The notes: generated by a model not told the origin, from the letters alone. DNA of 64,000 nucleotides from Hyphomicrobiales bacterium (GCA_027487245.1 JAIYDY010000066.1:1-64000); one strand, 5' to 3'. Positions 26,194 to 38,290 are shown, numbered from the stretch's first letter. Translations and numbers: made by a program.

Positions 26194-28902
26194 ATGATGG
26201 ACAACAGGTTCGAACCCGCCGCCATCGAGGCGCGCATTGCCGAGCGCTGGGCGGAGGCCAACGCCTTTGCCGCGATGAGGCCAGGCCGGGAGACGGCTGA
26301 GCCGTTTTGCATCGTGATTCCGCCGCCGAACGTGACGGGTTCGCTGCACATCGGGCATGCGCTCAACAACACCTTGCAGGACGTGTTGTGCCGCTACTGG
26401 CGCATGAAGGGCAGGGATGTGCTCTGGCAGCCCGGCACGGACCATGCTGGCATCGCCACGCAGATGATGGTGGAGCGCAAGCTTGCTGCCGAGAACCGTA
26501 CCGACCGGCGCAGCATGGGCCGCGAGGCCTTCCTGCGCGAGGTGTGGGCGTGGAAGGAAGAGAGCGGTGGCACCATCGTCAACCAGCTCAAGCGCCTCGG
26601 AGCCTCCTGCGACTGGAGCCGCGAGCGTTTCACCATGGACCCCGGCCTGTCTGAAGCAGTGCTCAAGGTTTTCGTCGAACTGCACCGCAAGGGCATGATC
26701 TACAAGGCCCGCCGTCTGGTGAACTGGGACCCGAAGCTGCTGACCGCGATCTCCGACCTCGAGGTCGAGCCGCGCGAGGTGAAGGGCCAGATGTGGTACT
26801 TCGACTATCCGCTGGCCGACGATCCGGAGGTGAAGATCACCGTCGGCACGACCCGGCCCGAAACCATGCTCGGCGACACCGCCATTGCGGTTCATCCAGA
26901 GGACGAGCGCTGGAAGCCGCTGATCGGCAAGATGGTGCGCCTGCCGCTGGTCGGGCGCCTGATCCCGATCGTGGCCGATGACTATTCGGACCCAGAGAAG
27001 GGCTCGGGCGCGGTCAAGATCACGCCGGCGCACGACTTCAACGATTTCGAGGTCGGCAAGCGCCACAACCTGCCGCTGGTCAATGTGCTGACGGCGGATG
27101 CGAAGATCACGATCAATGGCAATCCGGACTTCACGACCGGCATTCCCGACGGTGTGCTGGCCGATGAGCTGCGCCATCTCGACGGCCTCGACCGTTTCGA
27201 GGCGCGCAAGCGCGTGGTGGCCTGGTTCGAAGAGCATGGCTTGCTCCAGAAGATCGAGCCCAATGCCCATGCCGTGCCGCATGGCGACCGCTCCGGCGTG
27301 CCGATCGAGCCGTGGCTGACTGACCAGTGGTATGTGGATGTGCGCCCGATGGCGGAAAAGGCAATGGCTGCCGTCCGCGATGGTCGCACAAGGCTGCATC
27401 CGCCCGAGCGCGAGAAGATCTTCTTCCAGTGGATGGAAAACATCGAGCCGTGGTGCGTCTCGCGCCAGCTCTGGTGGGGCCACCAGATTCCGGCCTGGTA
27501 TGGGCCTGATGGGACGCCGTTCGTGGCGCTGGACGAGGCGGCTGCGCAGATCGAAGCGACCGCCCATTATGGCGCGCCGGTGACGCTGGAGCGGGATCCG
27601 GACGTACTCGACACCTGGTTCTCGTCGGCGCTGTGGCCGTTCTCGACGCTGGGCTGGCCGCAGGACACGCCTGAACTTGCCAAGTTCTACCCGACATCGA
27701 CCCTCGTCACCGCCGCCGACATCCTGTTCTTCTGGGTGGCGCGGATGATGATGATGGGCACCGAGTTCATGGGCCAGACGCCTTTCGCCGACGTGATCCT
27801 GCACGGGATCGTTCGGGACGAGAAGGGCAAGAAAATGTCGAAGACGACCGGCAACGTCATCGATCCGCTCACCGTCATCGACCAGTATGGCGCGGACGCG
27901 ATGCGCTTCACGCTGGCGGCGATGGCCAGTTCCGGCCGGGACATCAAGCTGTCGATGGCGCGTGTCGAAGGCTATCGCAACTTCGCGACCAAGATCTGGA
28001 ATGCCGCACGCTTTGCCGAAATGAACGGCTGCGTGCGCGTGGCCGGGTTCGACCCGCACACGGTCAGCGAGACGCTGAACCAATGGGTGCTTGGCGAGGC
28101 CGCCCGTGCAGCGCGCGAAGTGGCTGCCGGCATCGAGGCCTATCGCTTCAACGATGCAGCCGATGCGGCCTATCGCTTCGTCTGGGGCACGTTCTGCGAC
28201 TGGTATGTCGAACTGTCCAAGCCCGTGCTGCAAGCCGAAGGCGACAGTGCAGCCAAGGATGAGACGCGCGCGACAGTGGCTTTCGTGATCGATGTCATCG
28301 CCAGCCTGCTGCATCCATTCATGCCGTTCATGACCGAGGAACTCTGGGCCGTGAAGGGCGAGGCGGGGCCGGCGCGGACCGGTCTGCTCTGCCACGCCGA
28401 TTGGCCGGAACTGACAGGCCTGGAAAACGCCGCAGCGGAAGCCGAGATCGGGTTCGTGGTCGATCTGATTTCCGAGATCCGGTCCGTCCGCACCGAAATC
28501 AACGTGGCTGGTGGTGCGCAGGTGGAACTGATGCTGGTCGGCGCATCCGCCGGCACGCGTGCCATCATCGGCCGCTGGGAGGCGATGATCGCGCGGCAGG
28601 CGAGGGCATCCTCGATCGGCTTTGCGGAGAATGCTCCGCCCCAGTCGGCTCAGATCGTGGTGCGCGGCGAAACCATCGCCATGCCGCTGGCGGGGCTGAT
28701 CGACCTTGGCGCCGAGACCTCGCGGCTGAACAAGGAACTGGCCAAGCTCGATGGCGAGATCGGCGGCGTGGAGCGCAAGCTCGCCAATGCCGAGTTCATC
28801 GCCAAGGCGCCCGAAGAGGTGATCGAGGAAAACCGTGAGCGGATTGCCGAGGCTCGTGCCCGGCAGGCCAAGATTCGCGACGCCCTGACCAGACTGGGCT
28901 GA
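26194..28902 (+). CDS. valS: Valyl-tRNA synthetase
   Basis: A 902-residue class I aminoacyl-tRNA synthetase charging tRNA-Val. The HIGH motif is in PPPNVTGSLHIGHALNN (about residues 41-57), the editing domain follows (about 190-330, TTRPETMLGDTA), and the KMSKS loop is GKKMSKTTGNV near 545. The C-terminal coiled-coil arm that binds tRNA covers the last 70 residues. Length is normal for the family. ATG 26194 starts MMDNRFEPAAIE; an upstream start at 26146 would overlap the hairpin region and has no support. Confidence 0.97.
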   Translation: MMDNRFEPAAIEARIAERWAEANAFAAMRPGRETAEPFCIVIPPPNVTGSLHIGHALNNTLQDVLCRYWRMKGRDVLWQPGTDHAGIATQMMVERKLAAENRTDRRSMGREAFLREVWAWKEESGGTIVNQLKRLGASCDWSRERFTMDPGLSEAVLKVFVELHRKGMIYKARRLVNWDPKLLTAISDLEVEPREVKGQMWYFDYPLADDPEVKITVGTTRPETMLGDTAIAVHPEDERWKPLIGKMVRLPLVGRLIPIVADDYSDPEKGSGAVKITPAHDFNDFEVGKRHNLPLVNVLTADAKITINGNPDFTTGIPDGVLADELRHLDGLDRFEARKRVVAWFEEHGLLQKIEPNAHAVPHGDRSGVPIEPWLTDQWYVDVRPMAEKAMAAVRDGRTRLHPPEREKIFFQWMENIEPWCVSRQLWWGHQIPAWYGPDGTPFVALDEAAAQIEATAHYGAPVTLERDPDVLDTWFSSALWPFSTLGWPQDTPELAKFYPTSTLVTAADILFFWVARMMMMGTEFMGQTPFADVILHGIVRDEKGKKMSKTTGNVIDPLTVIDQYGADAMRFTLAAMASSGRDIKLSMARVEGYRNFATKIWNAARFAEMNGCVRVAGFDPHTVSETLNQWVLGEAARAAREVAAGIEAYRFNDAADAAYRFVWGTFCDWYVELSKPVLQAEGDSAAKDETRATVAFVIDVIASLLHPFMPFMTEELWAVKGEAGPARTGLLCHADWPELTGLENAAAEAEIGFVVDLISEIRSVRTEINVAGGAQVELMLVGASAGTRAIIGRWEAMIARQARASSIGFAENAPPQSAQIVVRGETIAMPLAGLIDLGAETSRLNKELAKLDGEIGGVERKLANAEFIAKAPEEVIEENRERIAEARARQAKIRDALTRLG

Positions 28903-28915
28903 GCGCTTCAGCATG

Positions 28916-28946
28916 AAAAAACCCCGGAGCCTGAGGCTCCGGGGTT
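28916..28946. terminator. Bidirectional terminator between valS and katG
   Basis: AACCCCGGAGCC (28920-28931) pairs perfectly with GGCTCCGGGGTT (28935-28946) around the loop TGA. Five A residues precede it on the plus strand, giving a T run after the hairpin on the minus strand. It therefore fits katG best and also separates the convergent valS transcript. Confidence 0.85.
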
Positions 28947-28968
28947 CTGCATGCTGCTGATCTGACGT

Positions 28969-31239
<2,271 letters not shown>

Positions 31240-31382
31240 TCATCCCTCAAGTGATGGCCGACGGCAATTTTTGGCACATCGGCCGAACGACGCTGGAAAC
31301 CCAAGCAGAGTTCGGATAAAGCTGCCGCGCCGGTGTTCTGCTGGCTCTGATCTCCAACGCCAGTCCCGGATACCCACCCAAC

Positions 31383-31961
31383 ATGCTGAAGCGTGCCTAT
31401 GACTGGGTTGTGTCCTACGCGAGCCATCCGCGCGCCGTGTGGGTCCTTTTCGCGGTGACATTTCTGGAAAGCTCGATCAGCCCGATTCCGCCGCTGCCCC
31501 TGCTGATTCCGATGTGTCTCGCCCGACCGGAGCGCTCCTGGTTCTACGCCTTCGTCTGTTCCATTGGCGCACTGCTGGGCGGATATATGGGGTACGCCAT
31601 CGGCTGGTTGCTCTATGACACGGTCGGGCTGTGGCTGATCACGCTGTATGGCCTTGCCGACCAGGCCAGCGGCATGGTCGAGAACTCCAAGCATGTCTGG
31701 TTCTGGGTGCTGCTGACCAAGGGTCTGACGCCAATTCCGTTCAAGATCGTCACGATCATGTCCGGCTTCATCCATTTCGACCTGACGCTGTTCACGATTG
31801 GCGCTTTCGTCTCGCGCATCACCTTCTTCATGATGTTTGCGCTGGCCTTGCGCTTCTATGGCGAGAACATCCGGCTTTTCATGGAAAAGCACCTGCCGCT
31901 CGCCACCGGCATCCTGCTGTTCTTCATCATCGGCGGCTTCCTGCTCCCCGCGATCATTTGA
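31383..31961 (+). CDS. DedA/YqaA-family inner membrane protein
   Basis: A 192-residue membrane protein with the YqaA-type DedA signature: an early FLESSISPIPPLPLLIPM segment, a glycine-rich LLGGYMGYAIGW helix and the LTKGLTPIPFKIVTIMSGF re-entrant segment. Members are implicated in lipid carrier or phospholipid flipping and membrane energetics. Four to five membrane segments are visible. It is divergent from katG, 215 bases away. The 312 bases that follow contain no gene. Confidence 0.85.
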   Translation: MLKRAYDWVVSYASHPRAVWVLFAVTFLESSISPIPPLPLLIPMCLARPERSWFYAFVCSIGALLGGYMGYAIGWLLYDTVGLWLITLYGLADQASGMVENSKHVWFWVLLTKGLTPIPFKIVTIMSGFIHFDLTLFTIGAFVSRITFFMMFALALRFYGENIRLFMEKHLPLATGILLFFIIGGFLLPAII

Positions 31962-32196
31962 TCGATTGAAGGGCGTGGCATTTCCGCCACAGCCTCGAAT
32001 GATTCAGATGAGCCGGCGTTCGCTGCCGGTCCATGCCGCGATTGCGCCACAAAGCTGGGGCCTTCGTTGAAGCGTTAACCCACTGATATCCAGCCATTTT
32101 GTCGGTTCTTCCGTGCGTGACAGCCGCATCTGACGCAGACAGGCCGCGCCATCTGGCGCGTTGCCGTGGAGGCGTGGTGCGTGGCACAGATGCCAA

Positions 32197-32245
32197 GGCT
32201 GCCAAGGCAGCCAACGGAAGCATGAACTGCCGGGACAACCGGCAG
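32197..32245 (+). promoter_or_regulatory. Tandem hairpins in the ilvD leader
   Basis: In the 312-base gap before ilvD, GGCTGCC/GGCAGCC (32197-32212) and CTGCCGG/CCGGCAG (32227-32233 and 32239-32245) can fold as RNA hairpins. The shared CTGCC and GGCAG arms could also pair with each other in an alternative fold. They end 28 bases before the ilvD start and no T run follows. No leader peptide rich in branched-chain amino acids is seen. The rest of the gap shows nothing recognisable. Confidence 0.35.
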
Positions 32246-32273
32246 GACGACAATTGGTCTGGAGGAGATTGCG

Positions 32274-34004
32274 ATGGACGCCAAGGTTTTCGACAAGTCA
32301 AAGCTGCCGAGCCGGCATGTCTCGGTTGGTCCGTCGCGTGCGCCGCACCGCTCCTACTATTACGCGATGGGGATGACGACCCGTCAGATCGAACAGCCGT
32401 TCATCGGCGTTGCCAGTTGCTGGAACGAGGCCGCTCCCTGCAACATCGCCCTGATGCGCCAGGCGCAGGCGGTCAAGAAGGGCGTCACGTCAGCAGGCGG
32501 CACTCCGAGGGAGTTCTGCACCATCTCCGTGACGGACGGCATTGCCATGGGCCATCAGGGCATGAAGTCCTCGCTGGCTTCACGCGAGGTGATCGCCGAC
32601 TCCGTCGAGCTGACGATGCGCGGCCACTGCTATGACGCGCTGGTCGGCCTCGCAGGCTGCGACAAGTCCCTGCCGGGGATGATGATGGCAATGGTGCGCC
32701 TGAACGTGCCTGCGGTGTTCCTGTATGGCGGCTCTATCCTTCCGGGCAACTACAAGGGCAAGCCGATCACCGTGCAGGACGTGTTCGAAGCCGTGGGCAA
32801 GCACTCGGTCGGCGCGATGTCCGACGAGGATCTGCTCGAAATCGAGCAGGTTGCGGCGCCATCGTCCGGCTCATGCGGCGCACAGTTCACGGCCAACACG
32901 ATGGCAACCGTGGCCGAGGCGATCGGGCTTGCCTTGCCCTATTCCTGCGGCGCACCGGCACCCTACGACATCCGCGACCAGTTCTGCTACACCGCCGGCG
33001 AGATGGTGATGGAGCTTGTCGCCCGCAACATCAGGCCGCGCGACATCGTCACGCTCAAGGCGCTTCAGAATGCCGCCACCGTCGTGGCTGCGTCCGGCGG
33101 CTCGACCAATGCGGCCCTGCACCTGCCGGCCATCGCGCATGAATGCGGCATCAAGTTCGACCTGTTCGATGTCGCCGAGATCTTCAAGAAGACGCCCTAC
33201 ATCGCGGACCTCAAGCCGGGCGGTAAATATGTCGCCAAGGACATGTTCGAGGTCGGTGGCATCCCGCTGCTGATGAAGACCCTGCTCGACCATGGCTTCT
33301 TGCACGGCGACTGCATGACGGTCACGGGCCGCACCATTGCCGAGAACATGGCGAAGGTGACCTGGAACCCCGATCAGGACGTGGTCTATCCGGCCAACAA
33401 GCCCCTGACCAAGACCGGTGGCGTCGTCGGCCTGCGCGGCAATCTGGCACCGGAAGGCGCGATCGTGAAGGTCGCCGGCATGCCGCGTTCCAAGCAGAAG
33501 TTCTCCGGTCCGGCGCGCTGCTTCGACAACGAGGAAGCCTGCTTCGAGGCCGTCAAGAACAAGCAGTACAAGGAAGGCGACGTGCTGGTCATCCGCTATG
33601 AGGGGCCCAAAGGCGGCCCCGGCATGCGCGAGATGCTGTCGACCACTGCTGCGCTCTATGGGCAGGGCATGGGTGACAAGGTGGCCCTGATCACCGACGG
33701 GCGCTTCTCTGGCGCGACACGTGGCTTCTGCGTCGGCCATGTCGGGCCGGAAGCCGCCGTCGGCGGGCCTATCGGACTGCTTCAGGACGGCGACATCATC
33801 GATCTTGATGCGATCAAGGGAACGCTCAAGGTTCGCCTTACCAGCGCCGAATTGCGGGCGCGTAAGAAGCTCTGGAAGCCTCGCGGCACGGACTACACCT
33901 CTGGCGCCCTCTGGAAGTATGCGGATCAGGTCGGATCGGCTCTCGGAGGCGCTGTCACACACCCGGGCGGGGCGGCGGAAAAGCACTGCTATGCGGATAT
34001 CTGA
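32274..34004 (+). CDS. ilvD: Dihydroxy-acid dehydratase
   Basis: A 576-residue enzyme of valine, leucine and isoleucine synthesis that dehydrates dihydroxy acids with an iron-sulfur cluster. Conserved parts are VASCWNEAAPCN, the cluster cysteine segment GLAGCDKSLPGM, SGSCGAQFTANTM and the C-terminal DGRFSGATRGFCVGH. TGGAGGAGA precedes ATG 32274. The last 14 bases overlap the start of the exoR homologue in another frame, so the two are likely co-transcribed. The same family includes sugar-acid dehydratases, but length, motifs and isolation from sugar genes favour IlvD. Confidence 0.92.
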   Translation: MDAKVFDKSKLPSRHVSVGPSRAPHRSYYYAMGMTTRQIEQPFIGVASCWNEAAPCNIALMRQAQAVKKGVTSAGGTPREFCTISVTDGIAMGHQGMKSSLASREVIADSVELTMRGHCYDALVGLAGCDKSLPGMMMAMVRLNVPAVFLYGGSILPGNYKGKPITVQDVFEAVGKHSVGAMSDEDLLEIEQVAAPSSGSCGAQFTANTMATVAEAIGLALPYSCGAPAPYDIRDQFCYTAGEMVMELVARNIRPRDIVTLKALQNAATVVAASGGSTNAALHLPAIAHECGIKFDLFDVAEIFKKTPYIADLKPGGKYVAKDMFEVGGIPLLMKTLLDHGFLHGDCMTVTGRTIAENMAKVTWNPDQDVVYPANKPLTKTGGVVGLRGNLAPEGAIVKVAGMPRSKQKFSGPARCFDNEEACFEAVKNKQYKEGDVLVIRYEGPKGGPGMREMLSTTAALYGQGMGDKVALITDGRFSGATRGFCVGHVGPEAAVGGPIGLLQDGDIIDLDAIKGTLKVRLTSAELRARKKLWKPRGTDYTSGALWKYADQVGSALGGAVTHPGGAAEKHCYADI

Positions 34005-34848
34005 CATCACCCTTGTTGTCCTGATGGTTGCCAGCGCCGGACCGGCGCTGGCGCAGGATGGCGCGCGCGGCACGGTTCAAATGCCACCGCGGGCCGTGCT
34101 GGCACCGTCGCCGGGCGCAGCGCAGCCAGTGCCGCTCGCGCCGTTCTCGTCGGCGCGTGATGCGATCAGGGCAGGGGTGAAGGATTACAACGCGGGCAAC
34201 AAGGTGGACGCCGCCCGCGCGCTCGAATTCGCCGCCGGGCAGGGCGATGCACTCGCGCTCTGGAAACTCGGCACGATGTATTCGATCGGCGATGGCGTGC
34301 CGCATGACGACCTGAAGGCGTTCGAGTATTTTTCGAAGATCGCCGATGATTTTGCCGATGAAGTGCCTGGCACGCAGCATGCCAAGGTGGTGTCGTCCGC
34401 CTTTACGCAGCTCGGGATCTACATGCGGGATGGCATCAAGGGCTCGTATGTGAAGGCCAATGCGCCGAGGGCCGCGGAACTGTTCCAGTATGCCGCCAGC
34501 TATTATGGCGATCCGGCGGCGCAGTATCATCTTGGCAGACTGCATCTCGAAGGTCGCGGTGTCGCCAAGGACCCGCGGCAGGCTGCACGCTGGCTGAACC
34601 TCTCCGCCGAGAAGGGCCATGTCGAATCGCAGGCGCTGCTCGGCCAGTTGATGCTCGCAGGGGTGGCCGGCATGCCGCGCCAGGCGGCGCGCGGGCTGAT
34701 GTGGCTGACGCTGGCACGCGATGCTGCTGATCCGGAGCGCCATGTCGAGATCATCGAGGCGCATCGCAAGGCTTTCGAAGCGGCCTCCGTGCAGGACCGC
34801 GAGGCAGCGGTCGTCTACCTTCAGCGACAGGTCAACAACCGCCGTTGA
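33991..34848 (+). CDS. exoR: ExoR-like Sel1-repeat periplasmic regulator
   Basis: A 285-residue protein with a signal peptide (about residues 1-22, LVVLMVASAGPALAQ) and Sel1-like tetratricopeptide repeats. The repeat region closely resembles rhizobial ExoR: LWKLGTMYSIGDGVPHDDLK, FEYFSKIAD, LFQYAASYYGDPAAQYHLGR, then RQAARGLMWLTLARDAA. ExoR binds the periplasmic part of the sensor kinase ExoS and keeps the ExoS-ChvI system off, controlling exopolysaccharide, motility and acid response. The start at ATG 33991 lies inside the end of ilvD. It is convergent with xthA, 2 bases apart. exoS and chvI are not in the window. Confidence 0.82.
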   Translation: MRISDITLVVLMVASAGPALAQDGARGTVQMPPRAVLAPSPGAAQPVPLAPFSSARDAIRAGVKDYNAGNKVDAARALEFAAGQGDALALWKLGTMYSIGDGVPHDDLKAFEYFSKIADDFADEVPGTQHAKVVSSAFTQLGIYMRDGIKGSYVKANAPRAAELFQYAASYYGDPAAQYHLGRLHLEGRGVAKDPRQAARWLNLSAEKGHVESQALLGQLMLAGVAGMPRQAARGLMWLTLARDAADPERHVEIIEAHRKAFEAASVQDREAAVVYLQRQVNNRR

Positions 34849-34850
34849 CC

Positions 34851-35645
34851 TCAGCGGACCGGTTCGGCGCGCAGATCGACGCTCACCGGCACATGGTCCG
34901 AAGGCTTTTCCCAGCCGCGCACATGCTTGTGGATGGTGGTGCCGATCAGCCGGTCGGTTGCCTGCGCCGACAGCAGCAGGTGGTCGATGCGGATGCCGTT
35001 GTTCTTTTGCCAGGCGCCGGCCTGATAATCCCAGAACGTGTAGAGCTTTTCCGCATTGGTGGTGGCGCGCACGGCATCGGTCAGGCCCAGATTCAGCAAT
35101 TCGCGAAACTTCGCGCGTGTCTGCGGCAAGAACAGTGCATCCTGTGCCCATGCTGCCGGATCATGGCAATCGCCCGGCTCGGGGATGACGTTGTAGTCAC
35201 CTGCCAGCACAAGAGGCTCCTCAAGTTTCAGAAGCGCTGCGGCGTGGGCAGCAAGGCGCTCCATCCAGCCGAGCTTGTAGGGATACTTCTCGGTGCCGAC
35301 CGGGTTGCCGTTGGGCAGGTAGATGCACCCGACGCGCACCATTCCAGCGCCGAGCGGCACCATGCCTTCAAGATAGCGGGCCTGCTCATCGGAAGGATCG
35401 CCGGGCAAGCCGGTCCGGACGTCCTCCAGCCGGGCCTTTGACAGAATGGCCACGCCGTTGAAGGTCTTCTGGCCATGGGTCACCACATGGTAGCCCGCCG
35501 CCTCGATCTCCAGCCGCGGGAAGCTGTCATCCTGTGTCTTGATCTCCTGAAGGCAGAGCACATCGGGCTCGGCTTCCTTCAGGAAGGCCAGCAGATGTTC
35601 GAGCCGCTGGCGGACCGAGTTGACGTTCCAGGTGGTGATTCTCAC
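34851..35645 (-). CDS. xthA: Exodeoxyribonuclease III (AP endonuclease)
   Basis: A 264-residue exonuclease/endonuclease/phosphatase-family enzyme of base excision repair that cuts at abasic sites. Metal and catalytic residues are in WNVNSVRQR (Asn), LCLQEIKTQ (Glu), GDYNVIP (Asp, Asn) and the terminal PSDHVPV (Asp, His). The segment KNNGIRIDHLLLS is also typical. Length is normal for XthA. It faces exoR with almost no gap, so no terminator separates them. Confidence 0.94.
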   Translation of the reverse strand: MRITTWNVNSVRQRLEHLLAFLKEAEPDVLCLQEIKTQDDSFPRLEIEAAGYHVVTHGQKTFNGVAILSKARLEDVRTGLPGDPSDEQARYLEGMVPLGAGMVRVGCIYLPNGNPVGTEKYPYKLGWMERLAAHAAALLKLEEPLVLAGDYNVIPEPGDCHDPAAWAQDALFLPQTRAKFRELLNLGLTDAVRATTNAEKLYTFWDYQAGAWQKNNGIRIDHLLLSAQATDRLIGTTIHKHVRGWEKPSDHVPVSVDLRAEPVR

Positions 35646-35801
35646 GGTGTGGTTCTCATGTCAGGGTTCTGCCGGCGCGCGTCCGCCGCCAACTACTCCT
35701 AGCGCCGGGGCGTGTTCAGGCAAAGCCGGGATTGCCACATCAGCCCGGAACGGGAGGCGCGCACCGTTCTGCGGCAAGGCCATGCTCATCTTGCCAAGGG
35801 C

Positions 35802-36518
35802 TTACCGCAGCCACGCCATCAGTGCGGGCACGATCAGGGCGGTGATCAGCCCGTTGAGTCCCAGCGCGATGCCGGCGAAGGTACCAGCCACCGGGTCGAC
35901 CTGGAAAGCACGGGCGGTGCCGATGCCGTGGGAGGCGACGCCGGCTGCAAAGCCGCGCGCGCGGTAGTCGGTCAGGCCCATGGCGTTCATCATCGGGGTC
36001 ACCATGATCGCGCCGAGCACGCCGGTGGTGATGACCAGCGCCGCTGTCAGCGAAGGATTGCCGCCAAGGCCTTCGGAAATGCCCATGGCGATCGCCGCGG
36101 TGACAGACTTCGGCGCCAGCGAGGCGAGCAGCTCGTAAGGCGCACCGAACGCCCAGGCTATGCCGACGGCCGAGATCACGGCTGTCAGCGAACCGGCGCC
36201 GAGCGCAGCGAGAATCGGCACGATGGCCCTGCGCACCACAGGCCAGTTGCGATGCAGCGGAATCGCCAGCGCCACTGTCGCCGGCCCAAGCAGGAAGTGG
36301 ACGAACTGCGCACCCTCGAAATAGGTCGCATAGGGTGTGCCGCTGGCCCAGAGCATCGCAGATAGCGCCGCGACTGCGATCAGCACCGGGTTGACCAGCG
36401 GATGCCGTTTCGCGGCCAGCGACAGCCGGTCGGCGATGGCGTAGGCCAGCAGCGTCATGGCCAGCCAGAGCAGCGGGCTGGCGGCAAGATAGACCCAGAG
36501 CCGGCTGGCGTCGCTCAT
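35802..36518 (-). CDS. lrgB: LrgB/YohK family membrane protein
   Basis: A 238-residue membrane protein with 6-7 hydrophobic segments. Family signatures include FLLGPATVALAIPLHRN, SLAPKSVTAAIAMGISEGLGG and RGFAAGVASHGIGTARAFQ. LrgB works with LrgA as a holin-like or, in some species, small-organic-acid (glycolate/pyruvate) export pair. The start overlaps the lrgA stop by 4 bases, so the two are translationally coupled. The 156 bases between it and xthA hold no gene. Confidence 0.9.
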   Translation of the reverse strand: MSDASRLWVYLAASPLLWLAMTLLAYAIADRLSLAAKRHPLVNPVLIAVAALSAMLWASGTPYATYFEGAQFVHFLLGPATVALAIPLHRNWPVVRRAIVPILAALGAGSLTAVISAVGIAWAFGAPYELLASLAPKSVTAAIAMGISEGLGGNPSLTAALVITTGVLGAIMVTPMMNAMGLTDYRARGFAAGVASHGIGTARAFQVDPVAGTFAGIALGLNGLITALIVPALMAWLR

Positions 36519-36895
36519 GGCGCGTCCCCGCGACGGCCAAGGCCAGCGACCTTGACGAAGACCAGCGCCGTGACGGCGAGCGTGACAGCCGTGGACAGCA
36601 CAAGCGCAACGATCAACCCTGCGCCATGCTCGGCCAGCGTGGCCGCGTGGCTCATGATGCCGGCCCCGGCGGGCACGAACAACAACGACAGGTTGGCCAG
36701 CAGGAAGGCCGCGACCGCTCCGAGTGGCAGGGTCTCGACGCCCGGCGCATCGGGCCTCAGTCGCGCGCGCACCTGCAGGGCTGTGAACAAAAGCGCCATG
36801 CCGAGCACCGGGCCGGGTACCGGCAGCCCGAGGCCCCGCGCCAGCGCTTCGCCGAAAAGCTGGCAGACCAGAAGGATGAGGATGGCCTCGATCAT
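36515..36895 (-). CDS. lrgA: CidA/LrgA family membrane protein
   Basis: A 126-residue protein with four hydrophobic helices. The family signature LPVPGPVLGMALLF is near residues 24-37, and NLSLLFVPAGAGIM near 68-81. It is the holin-like partner of LrgB, encoded immediately upstream in the same transcript with a 4-base overlap. It may modulate murein hydrolase activity or three-carbon acid efflux; the sequence does not decide. Confidence 0.9.
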   Translation of the reverse strand: MIEAILILLVCQLFGEALARGLGLPVPGPVLGMALLFTALQVRARLRPDAPGVETLPLGAVAAFLLANLSLLFVPAGAGIMSHAATLAEHGAGLIVALVLSTAVTLAVTALVFVKVAGLGRRGDAP

Positions 36896-36956
36896 ATGAC
36901 AGGCTGGCCCGACCGTGCGTGGTCCTGCCCGACTGCCGACCGACCGGATGCGCGGT

Positions 36957-38129
36957 TCACTTCGTTTTCTCGAACAGTTCGCGGCCGATCAGCATGCGGC
37001 GGATTTCGCTGGTGCCGGCACCGATCTCGTAGAGCTTCGCGTCGCGCAGCAGCCGGCCTGTGGGGTAGTCGTTGATGTATCCATTGCCGCCAAGGAGCTG
37101 GATCGCGTCCAGCGCCATCAGCGTGGCCTTTTCGGCAGCGATCAGGATCGCGCCGGCGGCGTCCTCGCGGGTGGTTTCGCCCCGGTCGCAGGCCTTGGCG
37201 ACGGCGTAGACATAGGCCTTGCAGCTGTTCATCGTGACATACATGTCGGCGACCTTGCCCTGCACCAGCTGGAACTCGCCGATCGCCTTGCCGAACTGCT
37301 TGCGCTCATGGATGTAGGGCATGACCACATCCATGCAGGCCTGCATGATGCCGAGCGAGCCTGCGGCCAGCACGGCGCGCTCGTAGTCGAGCCCGCTCAT
37401 CAGCACGTTCACGCCCTTGCCGAGCCCGCCCATGATGTTCTCTTCGGGCACCTCGCAATCCTCGAAGACGAGTTCGCCGGTCTCGGAGCCGCGCATGCCG
37501 AGCTTGTCGAGCTTCTGGGCAATCGAGAAGCCCTTGAAGCCCTTCTCGACCAGAAAGGCGGTGATGCCGCGCGAGCCGGCGTCCATGTCGGTCTTGGCAT
37601 AGATGATCAGTGTCTCGGCTGTCGGGCCGTTGGTGATCCACATCTTCGAACCGTTGAGGATGAAACGGTCGCCCTTCTTGTCGGCGCGCAGGCGCATCGA
37701 GACCACATCGGAGCCGGCCCCCGGCTCGGACATCGCAAGCGCACCAAGATGCTCGCCGCTGACCAGCTTTGAAAGATAGCGCTGCTTCTGTTCTGGCGTG
37801 CCCCAGCGGCGCAACTGGTTGACGCACAGGTTGGAGTGCGCGCCATAGGACAGCCCGACGGAGGCTGAGGCACGGGACACCTCTTCCATGGCGATGCAAT
37901 GTTCGAGATAGCCGAGGCCGGCACCGCCCCATTCTTCTTCGACGGTGATGCCATGCAGGCCGAGAGCTCCCATCTCCGGCCACAGATGGCGCGGGAACCA
38001 GTCCTCCTTGTCGATCTTCGCCGCCAGCGGCGCGATTTTCTCCTGGGAGAAATCGCGGACGGTTTCGCGAATGGCATCAGCCGTCTCGCCAAGATCGAAA
38101 TTGAAGGGGCGGGGGGCGTTGGCGAGCAT
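36957..38129 (-). CDS. ivd: Isovaleryl-CoA dehydrogenase (acyl-CoA dehydrogenase)
   Basis: A 390-residue FAD enzyme of leucine breakdown. The flavin and substrate motifs are [19 protein letters not shown] and [17 protein letters not shown]. The catalytic Glu is in [12 protein letters not shown] at about residue 250, its position in isovaleryl-CoA dehydrogenases rather than in medium-chain enzymes, where it lies near 376. The C-terminus [35 protein letters not shown] fits the family. No methylcrotonyl-CoA carboxylase genes are adjacent in the window, so the pathway partners lie elsewhere. Confidence 0.88.
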   Translation of the reverse strand: MLANAPRPFNFDLGETADAIRETVRDFSQEKIAPLAAKIDKEDWFPRHLWPEMGALGLHGITVEEEWGGAGLGYLEHCIAMEEVSRASASVGLSYGAHSNLCVNQLRRWGTPEQKQRYLSKLVSGEHLGALAMSEPGAGSDVVSMRLRADKKGDRFILNGSKMWITNGPTAETLIIYAKTDMDAGSRGITAFLVEKGFKGFSIAQKLDKLGMRGSETGELVFEDCEVPEENIMGGLGKGVNVLMSGLDYERAVLAAGSLGIMQACMDVVMPYIHERKQFGKAIGEFQLVQGKVADMYVTMNSCKAYVYAVAKACDRGETTREDAAGAILIAAEKATLMALDAIQLLGGNGYINDYPTGRLLRDAKLYEIGAGTSEIRRMLIGRELFEKTK

Positions 38130-38290
38130 GGCCGTTCTCCTCGGAGTCGTTGCGCCATTTCTAGCAGGTGCCCGCGCTTTGTCAGCCTTGGCGTTGCCGC
38201 AAGTCCCGGAAGGCGCTGTTCAGGATTGCATCTGAAGCCATCTGCGGCGCTGCCTTAACGGGCGTGCTTTCGCGGTAAGGTTTACAAACG

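Noticed and set aside
25960-28914. A 984-codon open frame on the minus strand opposite valS
   Set aside because: valS is unmistakable in this interval; the reverse frame is a compositional shadow with no recognisable motif.
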